A DNA stretch of 64,000 nt from positions 1,302,001 to 1,366,000 of the forward strand of contig NZ_ADVG01000001.1 in NCBI RefSeq assembly GCF_000178855.1, in the 5' to 3' direction. Under the pieces are notes generated by a model that saw nothing but the letters and a program-made list of their open reading frames with translations, was not told the origin of the DNA and did no database searches. Of the stretch, positions 17,322 to 27,639 are shown in pieces. Within the stretch, counting starts at the first letter, position 1. Each line of letters opens with the position of its first letter. A program made the translations under genes and the position numbers. This DNA is from Ktedonobacter racemifer DSM 44963 (lineage in GTDB: Bacteria > Chloroflexota > Ktedonobacteria > Ktedonobacterales > Ktedonobacteraceae).

Positions 17322-17934
17322 TACATCACATTCCAGGCAAGAGGACCTCCAGGTCTTGCAAACACAGATCAAGGCCTGTCGACGCTGCCAGGAGGCAGGC
17401 TATATTCCCTGCGCCCAACCTATCGTCAGCGGTCGGATAGCCGACCAGGTCTTCGTCATTGGACAGGCTCCTGGACACCGCTCAGTCGCAAATAATAAAC
17501 CCTGGAGCGGTCCGGCGGGTCTTCTCCTCCAACGCTGGCTGGAGCAAGCAGGCTTCCCCGCGGGCTATCTCTATGAGCATGCGTATTTGAGTTCGCTCAC
17601 ACACTGCGATCCAGGGAAAAATCCCCGTGGCAATGGCGACCGCAAGCCCTCGCGCCAGGAAACTGAGCTCTGTCGCCCCTTTCTTGACGCCGAACTGCGC
17701 CTCGTTCAGCCACGCGTCGTGCTCCTGGTGGGAACCATGGCGATTGAAACTTTTTTTGGAAAAACAAGGCTCGAAGATTTGATTGGCACCTATACCGAGC
17801 GCGATGGCACCCTCTTCCTACCCCTCCCTCATCCCTCGGGCGTGAGCCGCTGGCTCAACGATCTCCAGCATCAACAGCTCCTCCAACAGGCACTGCAGTT
17901 GCTTGCACAATGGCGTATAGCGTATGAGCTATAA
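17302..17934 (+). CDS. Uracil-DNA glycosylase superfamily protein (family 4/5-like), 210 aa
   Basis: CRRCQEAG near residue 26 provides two of the cysteines used to hold the 4Fe-4S cluster in these glycosylases. The active-site loop is FVIGQAPGHRSV (motif 1, GQAPG), and motif 2 near the C-terminus is LPLPHPSGVSRW. Between them lie SGPAGLLLQRWLEQAGF and HCDPGKNPRG. The enzyme would excise uracil from DNA, or act on a related base given the Gln-Ala-Pro-Gly variant. It overlaps the flavin reductase gene and ends just before a bidirectional terminator. Confidence 0.85.
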   Translation: MKMDPTNTSHSRQEDLQVLQTQIKACRRCQEAGYIPCAQPIVSGRIADQVFVIGQAPGHRSVANNKPWSGPAGLLLQRWLEQAGFPAGYLYEHAYLSSLTHCDPGKNPRGNGDRKPSRQETELCRPFLDAELRLVQPRVVLLVGTMAIETFFGKTRLEDLIGTYTERDGTLFLPLPHPSGVSRWLNDLQHQQLLQQALQLLAQWRIAYEL

Positions 17935-17942
17935 GATAACGC

Positions 17943-18007
17943 AAAAAGGCACGACTCAACCACATGCGCCATCCGCCCGCCCCTCCTCAGTGAATCGTGC
18001 CCTTTTT
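17943..18007. terminator. Bidirectional terminator between convergent genes
   Basis: AAAAAGGCACGA at 17943-17954 pairs with TCGTGCCCTTTTT near 17995-18007, with one bulged base. A and T tracts flank the stem on both sides. Confidence 0.75.
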
Positions 18008-18046
18008 GATTATGCTTCTTGCTTGTAGCAGTGCGCTGCAAGCAGG

Positions 18047-18442
18047 CTACTCTTTCGCCCGCTCGCGCATATGATACTCATGCACGCCCTTCTTGAGCGT
18101 TCCTAGCGCCAGAGTGGCACAGGTCGGGCGCGTCATGACCAGTTCGCGCCCAAGCTGATCCATCAGGTCCTCAAAACTGAGGGCCTCAATCTCATCAGGG
18201 GTTAGCCCCTCAACCAGCTCAGTGACATAGGAGGCTGCGGCCCGACTGATGGTGCAACCCTCGCCCTCCCAGCCAATATCCTCCAGCTTGCCATCCTGCC
18301 CAAAACGAGCTTGCATAGTGATCACGTCAGCACAACCAGGATTACCACCGCTCAGGCTAACATCTGGTTGCTCTACAACATGATTGTGGCGCGGATTTTC
18401 GTAGTGATCAAGCAGAAACTCAATCGCCTCTTGACGATCCAT
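18047..18442 (-). CDS. sufU: SufU-type Fe-S cluster assembly protein, 131 aa
   Basis: The three conserved cysteines of SufU/IscU are present in their motifs: GGNPGCAD (with the adjacent Asp), GEGCTISRAAASY and TRPTCATLALGTLKKG. SufU binds zinc and passes sulfur from the SufS desulfurase to SufB. GGAGG precedes the ATG at 18442; the frame is open 18 codons further but that part is unconserved. It lies about 185 bases downstream of the sulfurtransferase gene on the same strand, consistent with a sulfur-transfer unit; sufBCDS are not in this window. Confidence 0.9.
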   Translation of the reverse strand: MDRQEAIEFLLDHYENPRHNHVVEQPDVSLSGGNPGCADVITMQARFGQDGKLEDIGWEGEGCTISRAAASYVTELVEGLTPDEIEALSFEDLMDQLGRELVMTRPTCATLALGTLKKGVHEYHMRERAKE

Positions 18443-18626
18443 GTAGGGGCCTCCTTGGGACTGAAACAGGCTCTTATGTTCGCCTGCTCCTTGCATCTAT
18501 CTTGTAACGCAAAGAGCAGCGATACCTGCCTTTGGGGGAGAAGCACATCTCTCCACACTTCGCTGGCTATCGCTACTCCCTGTACATAATTTATGGCTTA
18601 TACCTTCTTGTTATCGGCTTACTGCT

Positions 18627-19508
18627 CTATTTCTCGATAGGAGAGCGCACCAGGTTTCCCCACTCGGTCCAGGAACCATCATAGTTGCGCACACGAGGAT
18701 AGCCCAGCAACCTGGTCAGCACGAACCAGGTATAGGCGGAGCGCTCGCCGATGCGGCAGTAAGTCACGACCTCGGCATCGGGTGTGACATCCTTGCTGCC
18801 ATAAATCTGGCGCAGCTCCTCGGCTGATTTAAAGGTGCCATCGGCGTTGGCTGCTGTGCCCCAGGGAATGCTCTTCGCGCCAGGGATATGTCCACCACGC
18901 TGCGCGCCCTCCTGGGGATAGTTGACCATGTGAATAAGCTCGCCTGTGTACTCCTGTGGCGAACGCACATCCACCAGGCGGCGTCCAGGATTTTTGAGGC
19001 CAGCCAGTACATCTTCGCGATAGGCACGAAGTGACTCATCCGCAGGCTGCGCATGATAAGTTGAAGGAGTTATCTGCGGCACCGCTTTGGTCAGGGGACG
19101 CTTCTCGGCCTCCCACTTTGTGCGACCACCGTTCATGATCTTCATCTTCGTATGCCCATACATCGAGAAGAGCCAGAACGAATAGCAGGCATACCAGTTG
19201 TTCTTGTCACCATACAGCACAATCGTGGTATCGTTGGTAATGCCCCAGCGGCTCATCAAGCGCTCAAAGTCCTGCTGATCAACAAAATCGCGCGCGAGCC
19301 TATCTTGCACATCCACATGCCAGTCAAGCTTTACCGCCCCTGGAATGTGACCAATCTCGTACAACAAGACATCTTCATCAGCCTCGATAATGCGAATCGA
19401 GTCATCCTCTAGATGCTCAGCAACCCAACTTGTCTCAACCAATACCTCTGGATGCGCGTACCCGGAGGCCGCATTTACAGCCGCAGTAGTCTGTTCTGTT
19501 CCTGACAT
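18627..19508 (-). CDS. Two-domain rhodanese sulfurtransferase, 293 aa
   Basis: Two rhodanese domains: the N-terminal one ([21 protein letters not shown] to [12 protein letters not shown]) is non-catalytic, and the C-terminal one carries the active-site loop [17 protein letters not shown]. The CRIGER form is typical of thiosulfate-preferring enzymes of the TST/MST family, which move sulfane sulfur to acceptors. AGGAAGGG lies about nine bases before the ATG. With sufU downstream the pair suggests sulfur mobilisation. Confidence 0.9.
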   Translation of the reverse strand: MSGTEQTTAAVNAASGYAHPEVLVETSWVAEHLEDDSIRIIEADEDVLLYEIGHIPGAVKLDWHVDVQDRLARDFVDQQDFERLMSRWGITNDTTIVLYGDKNNWYACYSFWLFSMYGHTKMKIMNGGRTKWEAEKRPLTKAVPQITPSTYHAQPADESLRAYREDVLAGLKNPGRRLVDVRSPQEYTGELIHMVNYPQEGAQRGGHIPGAKSIPWGTAANADGTFKSAEELRQIYGSKDVTPDAEVVTYCRIGERSAYTWFVLTRLLGYPRVRNYDGSWTEWGNLVRSPIEK

Positions 19509-19728
19509 ATGTCAAACCCTTCCTCAAAATACCTATAAAATCTATAGCAAACGCTTCAAACTTCCTCTCAGAAACCCTGAGCGCGGAGCGCTAGCCACGA
19601 GAGTGGCGCGTGCCCCCGAATGGGGGTTGGTTTCTGCATGAGAATACAATGGTTGCCATAGGGTGAAACGTCTCAAAGCATTCCCGATAACGTCCGTACG
19701 TTACCAGGGATAACAAAATGGACACTCG

Positions 19729-22044
19729 TTATATTCTACTATCCAACTCGGAATTAAACAAGTCGTTATGTGTACCCCGGAAGAGATGCTCAAGACGTTC
19801 GGCCAGGGCGGTGTTTCGTAGTGCCACCCGGTCGTTACGGACCGCCATCTCCAGCGCCTGCGGCTGCCCTATGATGACACAAAAGCGCTTGGCACGTGTG
19901 ATCGCTGTATAGAGCAAATTTCGCTGGAGCAGCATACGATGCTCACGATAGAGCGGCAAAATCACCACGGGATACTCACTCCCCTGACTCTTATGCACGG
20001 TCACGGCGTAGGCCAGCACCACTTCGTCCAACTCATGAAAAGCATAGCTGACAAAAAGTGGTCCTGCCTCTTCTACAAACTCAACTTTGACCGTGGAGTT
20101 CTCCTTATCGATGGCACGTATCCAGCCCACGTCGCCATTGAAAACGCCCTTATCATAGTCATTACGCGTCTGCATGACCTTGTCACCAATACGAAAGACG
20201 CGGTCTCCCCATTCAACCTGGACATGCGTGTTGAGATTTAGGCTCTCCTGGAGCTTCTCGTTGAGCAAGGTGACGCCCATGGCCCCTTTGTACATGGGAG
20301 AGAGCACCTGGATATCTGTCAGGGAGTGAAAGTTATAGCGCGCAGGCAAACGGCGCTTCACCAGGTCAATCAGTAGGTGCTGACCACGCACCGGGTCCTC
20401 CTCGTGCATGAAGAAGAAATCGCTATGTGGCTCGACCTTAAGCGAGGGAATCTGCCCATTGTTGATCTGGTGAGCGCTCACAATGATCTGGCTTTGCTGG
20501 GCCTGGCGAAAGAGTTCCGTCAGGCGCACCACGGGAATAGCCTCGCTTTTGAGCAGGTCGCGCAACACGTTCCCTGGTCCCACGGATGGCAACTGGTCCG
20601 CGTCACCAACAAGCAAGAGGTGGGCGTTGCGAGGCAGGGCTTTGAGAAGATGGTAGAACAGCAAGATATCGACCATGGAGAACTCATCGACGATCACAAA
20701 TTGATGTGGCAGGGGATGGTCTTCGTTGCGCTGATAGCTATTATCATGCGGGGTATATTCCAGCAGGCGATGCAGCGTTTTGGCCTCAAGACCTGTGCCC
20801 TGGGTGCCAGTCGCCTCGCTCAAGCGCTTGGCGGCCCGGCCCGTGGGTGCCGCCAGAGCCACATCAACTTTTCGATTGCGGAGCAGCATCAGCAGCGCCC
20901 GCATAGAGGTTGACTTGCCAGTACCAGGGCCACCGGTCAGAATGGAGACCTTCTGCGTATAGGCCTGCTGCACCGCCTGGCGTTGCGTATCCGTTAAGAG
21001 CATATTGCGTCGCTGCAGAAGCAACTGGAAGACGTTCTCCCAGAGTTGCTGGGAGACCGGTGGCAGGTGACTGGGAGCCTGCATCTGAAACTTCAATAGG
21101 CGCGCCGAGCCATTTTCAGCATACCAGAAGGGCGCGTAATAGACGTGAGCCTGGGAGGCTGGTGACTCTTCAAGCAGGCTCTCATGGATTGTTGAGTGCT
21201 TCGCGGCTTGAAGATCCTGGTGCGCTGGTTCAAGAAAGAGATTCTTGTCGTCGCGCGAGGCTTGTAAGGCCTGGTCAAGCGTTTCTGGCGCGATACGCAA
21301 CTCATCGGAGGCACGCAACAGCAAATCACGCTCGGTCAGGAAACAGTGTCCATCCTCATTGGCCGCCTGGGCCAGCACATATTTCAGGCCCGAGGCGAGG
21401 CGCGCAACACTATCAGCAGGTAACCCTAGTTTCAGGGCGATCTCGTCAGCCGTGCGAAACCCGATGCCATACACATCTTCAGACAACTGGTAGGGATTCT
21501 CGCGAATTACTTGAATCGCTTCGCGACCATATTGCTTATACACACGCGTTGCCAGATTGATGGAGACCTCGTGCGACTGCAAAAAGAGGTGCAGCTCCTT
21601 GATCTCGCTCTGCTCCAGCCAGGTATGGATAATCTGATTGCGGTCACGCAGGCTCAAACCCTTCACCTCGCCGAGACGCTCTGGCTGCTGCTCAAGGATG
21701 GCCAGTGTCTGCTCACCAAAGTGATCAACAATCAAGCCCGCCTTCTTTGGCCCGATGCCCTTGACCAGGCCCGAACTCAGGTAGCGAAGAATGCCCTCGG
21801 GCGATGAGGGGAGACGCTGAGTAAAGTTCGTTACACGCAGTTGGCGCCCATAGCGCGGATCGTGCTCCCACTCACCCTCAAGCGATAACAACTCGCCAAC
21901 ATGTACGCCAGGCAAGACGCCCACAATGGTTGTCAAATCGTCCCGAAATAATTTGTTGCTGTTGAGACGAAAACGCGCCACCATATAGTGGTTATCTTCG
22001 TTACGAAAGACGATATTTTCTACAGATCCTTCAAGCGTTGCCAT
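19729..22044 (-). CDS. recD2: RecD2-type SF1 helicase, 771 aa
   Basis: The N-terminal OB-like and helix-hairpin-helix part (GIGPKKAGLIVDHFGE, YGIGFRTADEIALKLG) identifies the RecD2 branch rather than RecD of RecBCD. The helicase core has Walker A LTGGPGTGKSTSMRALL at about residue 370, VIVDEFSMVD (motif II), LLLVGDADQLPSVGPGNVL (motif III) and VTVHKSQGSEYPVVILPL plus LYTAITRAKR (motifs V-VI). It unwinds DNA 5' to 3' in replication and repair. Length matches the family. It is a single-gene unit. Confidence 0.93.
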   Translation of the reverse strand: MATLEGSVENIVFRNEDNHYMVARFRLNSNKLFRDDLTTIVGVLPGVHVGELLSLEGEWEHDPRYGRQLRVTNFTQRLPSSPEGILRYLSSGLVKGIGPKKAGLIVDHFGEQTLAILEQQPERLGEVKGLSLRDRNQIIHTWLEQSEIKELHLFLQSHEVSINLATRVYKQYGREAIQVIRENPYQLSEDVYGIGFRTADEIALKLGLPADSVARLASGLKYVLAQAANEDGHCFLTERDLLLRASDELRIAPETLDQALQASRDDKNLFLEPAHQDLQAAKHSTIHESLLEESPASQAHVYYAPFWYAENGSARLLKFQMQAPSHLPPVSQQLWENVFQLLLQRRNMLLTDTQRQAVQQAYTQKVSILTGGPGTGKSTSMRALLMLLRNRKVDVALAAPTGRAAKRLSEATGTQGTGLEAKTLHRLLEYTPHDNSYQRNEDHPLPHQFVIVDEFSMVDILLFYHLLKALPRNAHLLLVGDADQLPSVGPGNVLRDLLKSEAIPVVRLTELFRQAQQSQIIVSAHQINNGQIPSLKVEPHSDFFFMHEEDPVRGQHLLIDLVKRRLPARYNFHSLTDIQVLSPMYKGAMGVTLLNEKLQESLNLNTHVQVEWGDRVFRIGDKVMQTRNDYDKGVFNGDVGWIRAIDKENSTVKVEFVEEAGPLFVSYAFHELDEVVLAYAVTVHKSQGSEYPVVILPLYREHRMLLQRNLLYTAITRAKRFCVIIGQPQALEMAVRNDRVALRNTALAERLEHLFRGTHNDLFNSELDSRI

Positions 22045-22227
22045 ACAAACCTATTCCACATTGCCCGCCGGTTTGCGGTATCTAGAGTAAGCAATCAATG
22101 CAAACATCCTTCTCTTTCTACACCCCTATCTTAGCACAGGGGAAGGAGATCTGTATTAGCATTTATATACTGCTAACAAAAGCGTCATTTATGCCTATAC
22201 GCATTGTTGCTATATTTACCTACGCTG

Positions 22228-22256
22228 TTGTGAGAAAGAATGACTTAGGATATAAT
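22228..22256 (+). promoter_or_regulatory. Sigma-70-type promoter before the giant regulator
   Basis: TTGTGA at 22228-22233 and TATAAT at 22251-22256 are 17 bases apart, about 94 bases before the likely start codon. Confidence 0.65.
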
Positions 22257-22349
22257 AGCTAATACATCGCTTACCCGCAGCGACACACCTGTCCTTGTAT
22301 TGCATCACTCTACTTGCCATTACGGCAGATCGCAAGTGAACAGTTTGTT

Positions 22350-25300
22350 ATGAGTGGAAAACCCAGCGGAAAAGTGACATATCGTCAACAGTACACGCGG
22401 TGTGGAAAAGAACGCTGCCGGAAATGCCGAGAAGGTGTAGGTCACGGCCCCTACTGGTATGCCTACTGGAGTGAAAAAGGGCGTACAGTTAGCCGCTATA
22501 TTGGCGCGATACTGCCACCAGAGATCGCATTAGAGCTTGCACATGCAAAGGACGCTCCACTAGAGACCCCTGCTCTTCCCTCTTCCTCAGATCAATCCCA
22601 GGCAGAACCAGTTCTTCGGGTATATCTGCTTGGGCAGTATCGCATCATGCGTAAACAAGGTGACGCCTGGGAACCAGTGGAGAGCCGTACCTGGCATCGT
22701 AAACGCGCACGCTCCCTACTAGGCTATCTGCTGAGCACCCCGGGTCGTAGAATGCATCGCGAACAGATCAGGTATCATCTCTGGCCTGACCTTGAAGCTG
22801 AGATTGCTGCGAATCGCCTCAATGGTGCCGTTCATGAGCTACGCCAGATATTGGAGCCTGACCTGGAGCGCCCCGCCACTTCGCGTATGCTCCGCCTCGA
22901 ACGCGACATTTTAGAGCTTGCCGATAGCTCACGCATCTGGGTTGATGCCGAAGCCTTTGAGCAGCGCGTCAAGGAGGCCAGCGCAGCCACAAACCAGGAT
23001 ATAGCTCTGCAATGGCTAGAAGAGGCCGCAAACCTCTATGCAGGGAGCTATTTACTGGAAGAACTCTATTCCGAGTGGGCCACGCCACGGCGGGATGCTT
23101 TACAGCGTACCTGGGTAGGTATGTTGCTACGCCTGGCTCAACTCTATATCGCAGAAGAAAAACCCATCAACGCCATTGAGGCGCTGGACCGTTTACGCAC
23201 CGTCGAACCGACCAATGAGATCGCGCTCCAACGCCTGATGATCTTGCTTACACATATGGATCGCCGTGGGGAGGCGCTACAAGCCTATATTCAGCACGTT
23301 AAGTTATTAGAAAATGAATATGAGGGCGAGCCACTCTCTGAGACCACAGAGCTCTATGAAGCCCTTCTCAAGGGGCAAGTTCCTCTTCTTGCTGAGAGCA
23401 CCCCTTCCGCCATGCCTGCGGTACCTGCTTCCCCTACACCAGGCATACCCAGGCCAGAGGCAGCTCTCCAGCAAGAGCCTGCCATTATGGCCCATGCACT
23501 CCATACGCTCACAGCTACCTCGACCTTACATTTCACGCGCCCATCCTTCCAGCTGAGCCGCCACAATCGAAGTCCCTTAATTGGCCGTGGACACGAACAG
23601 GAGATACTGCGCAACGTTATGCACGCCATTACAAGCGCAGAACCGCAGTTAGTCTTCGTAGAGACATCCCCCCTTCCTCTCGCACAGACTCAACCACTAC
23701 GACGTGTCCCACATTTCCTCATGCTTCAAGGCGAGGCTGGCATTGGGAAGACACGTCTGGCAGAGGAGCTAAGCCTGGAAGCCTACACCCAGGGCTGGAC
23801 CGTCGCCTGGAGCCGCTCCTTTGAACAAGAAATTACGATTCCCTATCGCCCTTGGATCGAGTTGCTCCGCACACTCCTGCAAAGCATTCCAGAGCTTGCT
23901 CCCATCTATGCAGATTCCCCCTATCACACACTATCACCAGCAACCTCAGAGCCTCTCAAACTCTCATTACGCCTGGAACAACTCAGCACACTCCTGCCTG
24001 AGCTTTCACAGATTACGCATCTCACCAATCCCAGTCCGCCACCCTCGGCTATTTCACTTGAACAGGATCGCCTGCACCTGTGGGAATCCACCTTGCACCT
24101 CCTTGAGAGCTTAAGCCAGGTGGCACCGCTCCTCCTGGTCCTGGATGATCTTCACTGGGCGGACGATAGTAGCCTGGACCTGCTCACGTATCTTATTCAT
24201 CACTTCCGCCAACAGCATATCCTCGTCATCGCCACCTGTCGCGATAAAGAACTCACCGCCCAGCATAAAATTCGGACGATGAATGCGGACCTCTGCCGGG
24301 AACAGGCCCTGGTCAATCTCCCGGTTGCCCCACTCTCTAGCGACCAGATCGGAACTCTTGTCTCCTACCTACCTCGTGACCTGGTACATACGATTCAACA
24401 GCAGGCAGCCGGCAATCCCTTTTTCGCCGAGGAGCTTGCTCGCTTCGTAGCTATTCCCATAAGCAAACACGCCCTCTCAGGATCACCAGACGCCCTCCTC
24501 AAAGGGACTTCCTTGCAGCCTACGCTGCAACAGGGCATCAGAGGAGAGCTCGCTAGCTCAGCCCTACCCGAGGGCATCTCTGCCGTCCTTGAACGCCGCC
24601 TCCATAGGCTAAGCACCAACTGCCGTTCACTGCTTAACAGGGCCGCTGTGCTTGGTGGCTCCTTTGAGCTGAATCTGCTGCTACCAATGGCAAGCGAGCA
24701 CAGTGAGGACATGATTCTAGATCTCCTCGACGAGGCATTGCAGGCGGGACTGTTGACAGAAGAGGGGAATGGGGCGCATATTACTTATCACTTCTGGCAT
24801 CCGCTTATCATCAGTCATCTCTATGAGCGCCTCTCAGCGGCGCGGCGAGCGCAGTTTCATCGGCGCGCGGTTGAAGCGATTAAGAGCGCCAATAGTATGA
24901 CCCCCCAGGAGAAGTTGGCGGCCGATATTCTCTACCATCTTATACGAGGTGGCGGCGAGACCCGGCAGGTTAGCCATTATGCTGAGTTAGCTGGCCATCA
25001 CGCCTATGCCCTGGCAGCCTATCCCGAGGCGCAAAACTTTTATCGCCAGGTTCTCTATGCTATTGCCTATATGCCTATTCATGAGGCCGAGACCGAAGAC
25101 ATTGAGCATCAGATAGGCCATATCGCCTCGCGCACTCTGGAGAAAGCGGTTGAAGACCCGCTCCGTGTGTGCCGCGTCCTTGAGCGTATCGCCGAGTGCA
25201 ACCTGGTTTTAGGGAATTATGAGATCGCACGAGCATGCTATGATAGCATGCTCTCGATCCGCACCGATTATAGTTTTATGCAACGTGCCTATCCCTCCCA

Positions 25301-26807
25301 TATGTCACAAGCAGACCAGGCCTACCAGGAAGCTCAGATTCGCGCCCTCCTCTGGCGTATGATCGGCTATACCTGGTCATCCTCCGGAAATTATCGCCTG
25401 GCCCAGGAGTGCTTTATTCGGGGACGCGTTGTAATGCAAGAAGCAGGCATCATTAGCGGAATAACCTGGGCAAGTCTTCAATCGCAGTACGCGGCCCTGC
25501 TACGCTTACTCGGACATTTTGAGGAAGCCCTGCGCTTACTACAAGAAGCCCTGGAGATTCTCTCAGCAGCGATTCCGCTGGCGGGGCAGAGACAGCATGA
25601 TGACTACTGGCTGCCTGGCATCTATCAATACTCGTCATCTACATCCTCCGAAGCGCTACAGGCATTGCGGCCACAAACACGCATTGAACGTGCACTAAGC
25701 GGTGATCCAGTAGAGCTGGGTTACGTTTATGAGCGGCTGGGTACCGTCGAAATATGCATGGGAGATACTCAGGAGAGCCTGCGCCACCTGTTTCAATCGC
25801 TTGAGATTTTTGAGCAAGCCGGGCTGGTCTCCCACCAGACCGTCACCTGCAACAATATTGGCGCCGTCTATATGCTCAGGCGCGAGCATAAGGAAGCGCG
25901 GAAGTACTTGCGACGCGCGGTTGAGCTGGCCGAACGCATTGAAGAGCTGCCCATCGTCGCCCTGGGCCTGGGCAACCTTGGCGAGCTTTCACATCAGAAT
26001 GGAGACCTGCTGGAGGCCGAGCAGTTGCTGCTCCGATGTCTCGCCACATGCGAGCAAGTCAAGAACGACGATAACCTCAGCTGGTTTACGCTTGAGATGG
26101 CAGGCATTCAGATCGATAAAGGGGACCTGGATAGGGCACGTACCTATCTGCTACAAGCGCTGCGTATCAGTCGTGGCATCAAAAGTACACGTAACGCTCG
26201 CTATGCGCTCCTCAAGCTAGGCGAACTGCGCCTACACCAGGCCAACGCCTTTCACCCAGGGCAGCCACAACCACCCTCTACGCCACAGCAACAACGCCTG
26301 CTACGCCAGGTATCCCAGACACTACAGCGCGCGGTCACCCCCCAGAATCAAGAGGAGATCGAATGTGAAATGCTTCTGGAGGGTAACTTTCTCCTGGCAA
26401 AGCTGCACTTCGTGCGTGGCGATCTGGCCACAGCCACCCGGCTAGCACACTCAATATTAGAACAGGCCCAGGATAATCAGATCCAGACCGCTCTTGAGCG
26501 TGCCTACTGCCTGCTTGGACAGATCGAGAGTATGCACCAGAATTATGTCCAGAGTGATCACTACTTTGCACAAGCGCTACAACTCTGTCAGGAGCATCAG
26601 CTACGCCTGGACTATGCCCGAACTCTGGCCAGCCACGGCTTCTCACTGCTCCAACGTCCCTCTCAGCCAGGCCTGACCCAGAGCACAACAGAGCAGGCAT
26701 TGGCCGCTCTTCACCAGGCCCGAGACCTCTTTGCCAGCAGCCATGCCACGCGTGACCTTTTCACAATCGAGCACCTACTAACGTCTCTAGAGTATACGCA
26801 CTTATAA
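22350..26807 (+). CDS. Giant BTAD/AAA/TPR transcriptional regulator with DUF6788 N-terminus, 1485 aa
   Basis: Domains in order: a Cys-rich DUF6788 segment (YTRCGKERCRKCREGVGHGP, Tyr/Trp-rich); an OmpR-like winged helix and bacterial transcriptional activation domain (LLGQYRIMR to YEALLKG, about residues 85-345); a STAND-type AAA ATPase with Walker A LQGEAGIGKTRLAEE near residue 460 and Walker B LLLVLDDLHWADDSS near residue 600; then some 700 residues of TPR helices. Such proteins are signal-sensing activators, with ATP binding gating DNA binding. The frame is open from a TTG at 22314, but ATG 22350 begins the conserved segment. Neither has a clear ribosome site. No adjacent obvious target operon. 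Confidence 0.85.
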   Translation: MSGKPSGKVTYRQQYTRCGKERCRKCREGVGHGPYWYAYWSEKGRTVSRYIGAILPPEIALELAHAKDAPLETPALPSSSDQSQAEPVLRVYLLGQYRIMRKQGDAWEPVESRTWHRKRARSLLGYLLSTPGRRMHREQIRYHLWPDLEAEIAANRLNGAVHELRQILEPDLERPATSRMLRLERDILELADSSRIWVDAEAFEQRVKEASAATNQDIALQWLEEAANLYAGSYLLEELYSEWATPRRDALQRTWVGMLLRLAQLYIAEEKPINAIEALDRLRTVEPTNEIALQRLMILLTHMDRRGEALQAYIQHVKLLENEYEGEPLSETTELYEALLKGQVPLLAESTPSAMPAVPASPTPGIPRPEAALQQEPAIMAHALHTLTATSTLHFTRPSFQLSRHNRSPLIGRGHEQEILRNVMHAITSAEPQLVFVETSPLPLAQTQPLRRVPHFLMLQGEAGIGKTRLAEELSLEAYTQGWTVAWSRSFEQEITIPYRPWIELLRTLLQSIPELAPIYADSPYHTLSPATSEPLKLSLRLEQLSTLLPELSQITHLTNPSPPPSAISLEQDRLHLWESTLHLLESLSQVAPLLLVLDDLHWADDSSLDLLTYLIHHFRQQHILVIATCRDKELTAQHKIRTMNADLCREQALVNLPVAPLSSDQIGTLVSYLPRDLVHTIQQQAAGNPFFAEELARFVAIPISKHALSGSPDALLKGTSLQPTLQQGIRGELASSALPEGISAVLERRLHRLSTNCRSLLNRAAVLGGSFELNLLLPMASEHSEDMILDLLDEALQAGLLTEEGNGAHITYHFWHPLIISHLYERLSAARRAQFHRRAVEAIKSANSMTPQEKLAADILYHLIRGGGETRQVSHYAELAGHHAYALAAYPEAQNFYRQVLYAIAYMPIHEAETEDIEHQIGHIASRTLEKAVEDPLRVCRVLERIAECNLVLGNYEIARACYDSMLSIRTDYSFMQRAYPSHMSQADQAYQEAQIRALLWRMIGYTWSSSGNYRLAQECFIRGRVVMQEAGIISGITWASLQSQYAALLRLLGHFEEALRLLQEALEILSAAIPLAGQRQHDDYWLPGIYQYSSSTSSEALQALRPQTRIERALSGDPVELGYVYERLGTVEICMGDTQESLRHLFQSLEIFEQAGLVSHQTVTCNNIGAVYMLRREHKEARKYLRRAVELAERIEELPIVALGLGNLGELSHQNGDLLEAEQLLLRCLATCEQVKNDDNLSWFTLEMAGIQIDKGDLDRARTYLLQALRISRGIKSTRNARYALLKLGELRLHQANAFHPGQPQPPSTPQQQRLLRQVSQTLQRAVTPQNQEEIECEMLLEGNFLLAKLHFVRGDLATATRLAHSILEQAQDNQIQTALERAYCLLGQIESMHQNYVQSDHYFAQALQLCQEHQLRLDYARTLASHGFSLLQRPSQPGLTQSTTEQALAALHQARDLFASSHATRDLFTIEHLLTSLEYTHL

Positions 26808-26934
26808 CACCCCAGCCAGCCTTTCGACCTCCCACCCCGGGCAAACGCGTCCATGTGATATAACGATAGCGTGCATTAACATATGCACCTCTTCTCGCCC
26901 AGTAGCTATTTCATGAAAAGGATTTTTACACCCA

Positions 26935-27627
26935 ATGCAACAAGAAACTGAACTCCAGCAACAGGCTCGTATACGACATGAAGTCGAAGAAAATCTTGTT
27001 CAACTCTTCGCGATCGAGGACGAGGCGCTGCGCACAACCATCACCGCAGCCAGGAAGGCAGGATTACCAGCCATTCAGATTAATCCGCTCCAAGGCAAGC
27101 TCCTCCAGGTTTTAGCAGCAGCCTGCAACGCTCAGAAAATTCTGGAAATTGGTTCCCTGGCTGGTTACAGCGGCATCTGGCTGGCGCGAGCACTTCCTCC
27201 AACTGGTCGCCTGATTACATTGGAAGTCAGTCCTGCACATGCTGAGGTAGTTCAGCGCTCGTTTGAACAAGCAGGAGTTGCCGACCGAGCCGAGGTACGC
27301 GTTGGCAGCGCCCATGAATCGCTGCCCCAACTGGTAGATGAGGCCCCTTTTGACCTGGTCTTCATTGACGCAGACAAACCCTCCTATCCACACTACCTGG
27401 ACTGGGCCATTCGCCTCAGTCGCCCTGGAAGCATCATCGTTGCCGATAATTGCATACGCGCGGGGCAAGCCCTCAGCGAAAGCGCGCTTGACGACCAGGG
27501 AGTAGCGGGTCTTTACCAGTATAATCTTCAAACACTCAAGCATCCACGCCTGCGCGCTATCGCGCTTGCCATGGATGAGGACTACACAGATGGACTCAAT
27601 ATCGCTGTTGTGCTGCCTGAGGCATAA
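26935..27627 (+). CDS. Class I SAM-dependent O-methyltransferase, 230 aa
   Basis: This belongs to the caffeoyl-CoA/catechol OMT-like family (methyltransferase 3). ILEIGSLAGYSGIWLARALPPTGRLITLEVS is motif I and the Glu that holds SAM (quoted in two parts: EIGSLAGYSGIWLA and GRLITLEVS). FDLVFIDADKPSYPHYLDWA supplies the metal-binding Asp pair, and IIVADNCIRAGQAL the third. Acceptor unknown. It is 12 bases upstream of the PHP gene and likely co-transcribed with it. Confidence 0.9.
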   Translation: MQQETELQQQARIRHEVEENLVQLFAIEDEALRTTITAARKAGLPAIQINPLQGKLLQVLAAACNAQKILEIGSLAGYSGIWLARALPPTGRLITLEVSPAHAEVVQRSFEQAGVADRAEVRVGSAHESLPQLVDEAPFDLVFIDADKPSYPHYLDWAIRLSRPGSIIVADNCIRAGQALSESALDDQGVAGLYQYNLQTLKHPRLRAIALAMDEDYTDGLNIAVVLPEA

Positions 27628-27639
27628 GAGGAGGTTTGC

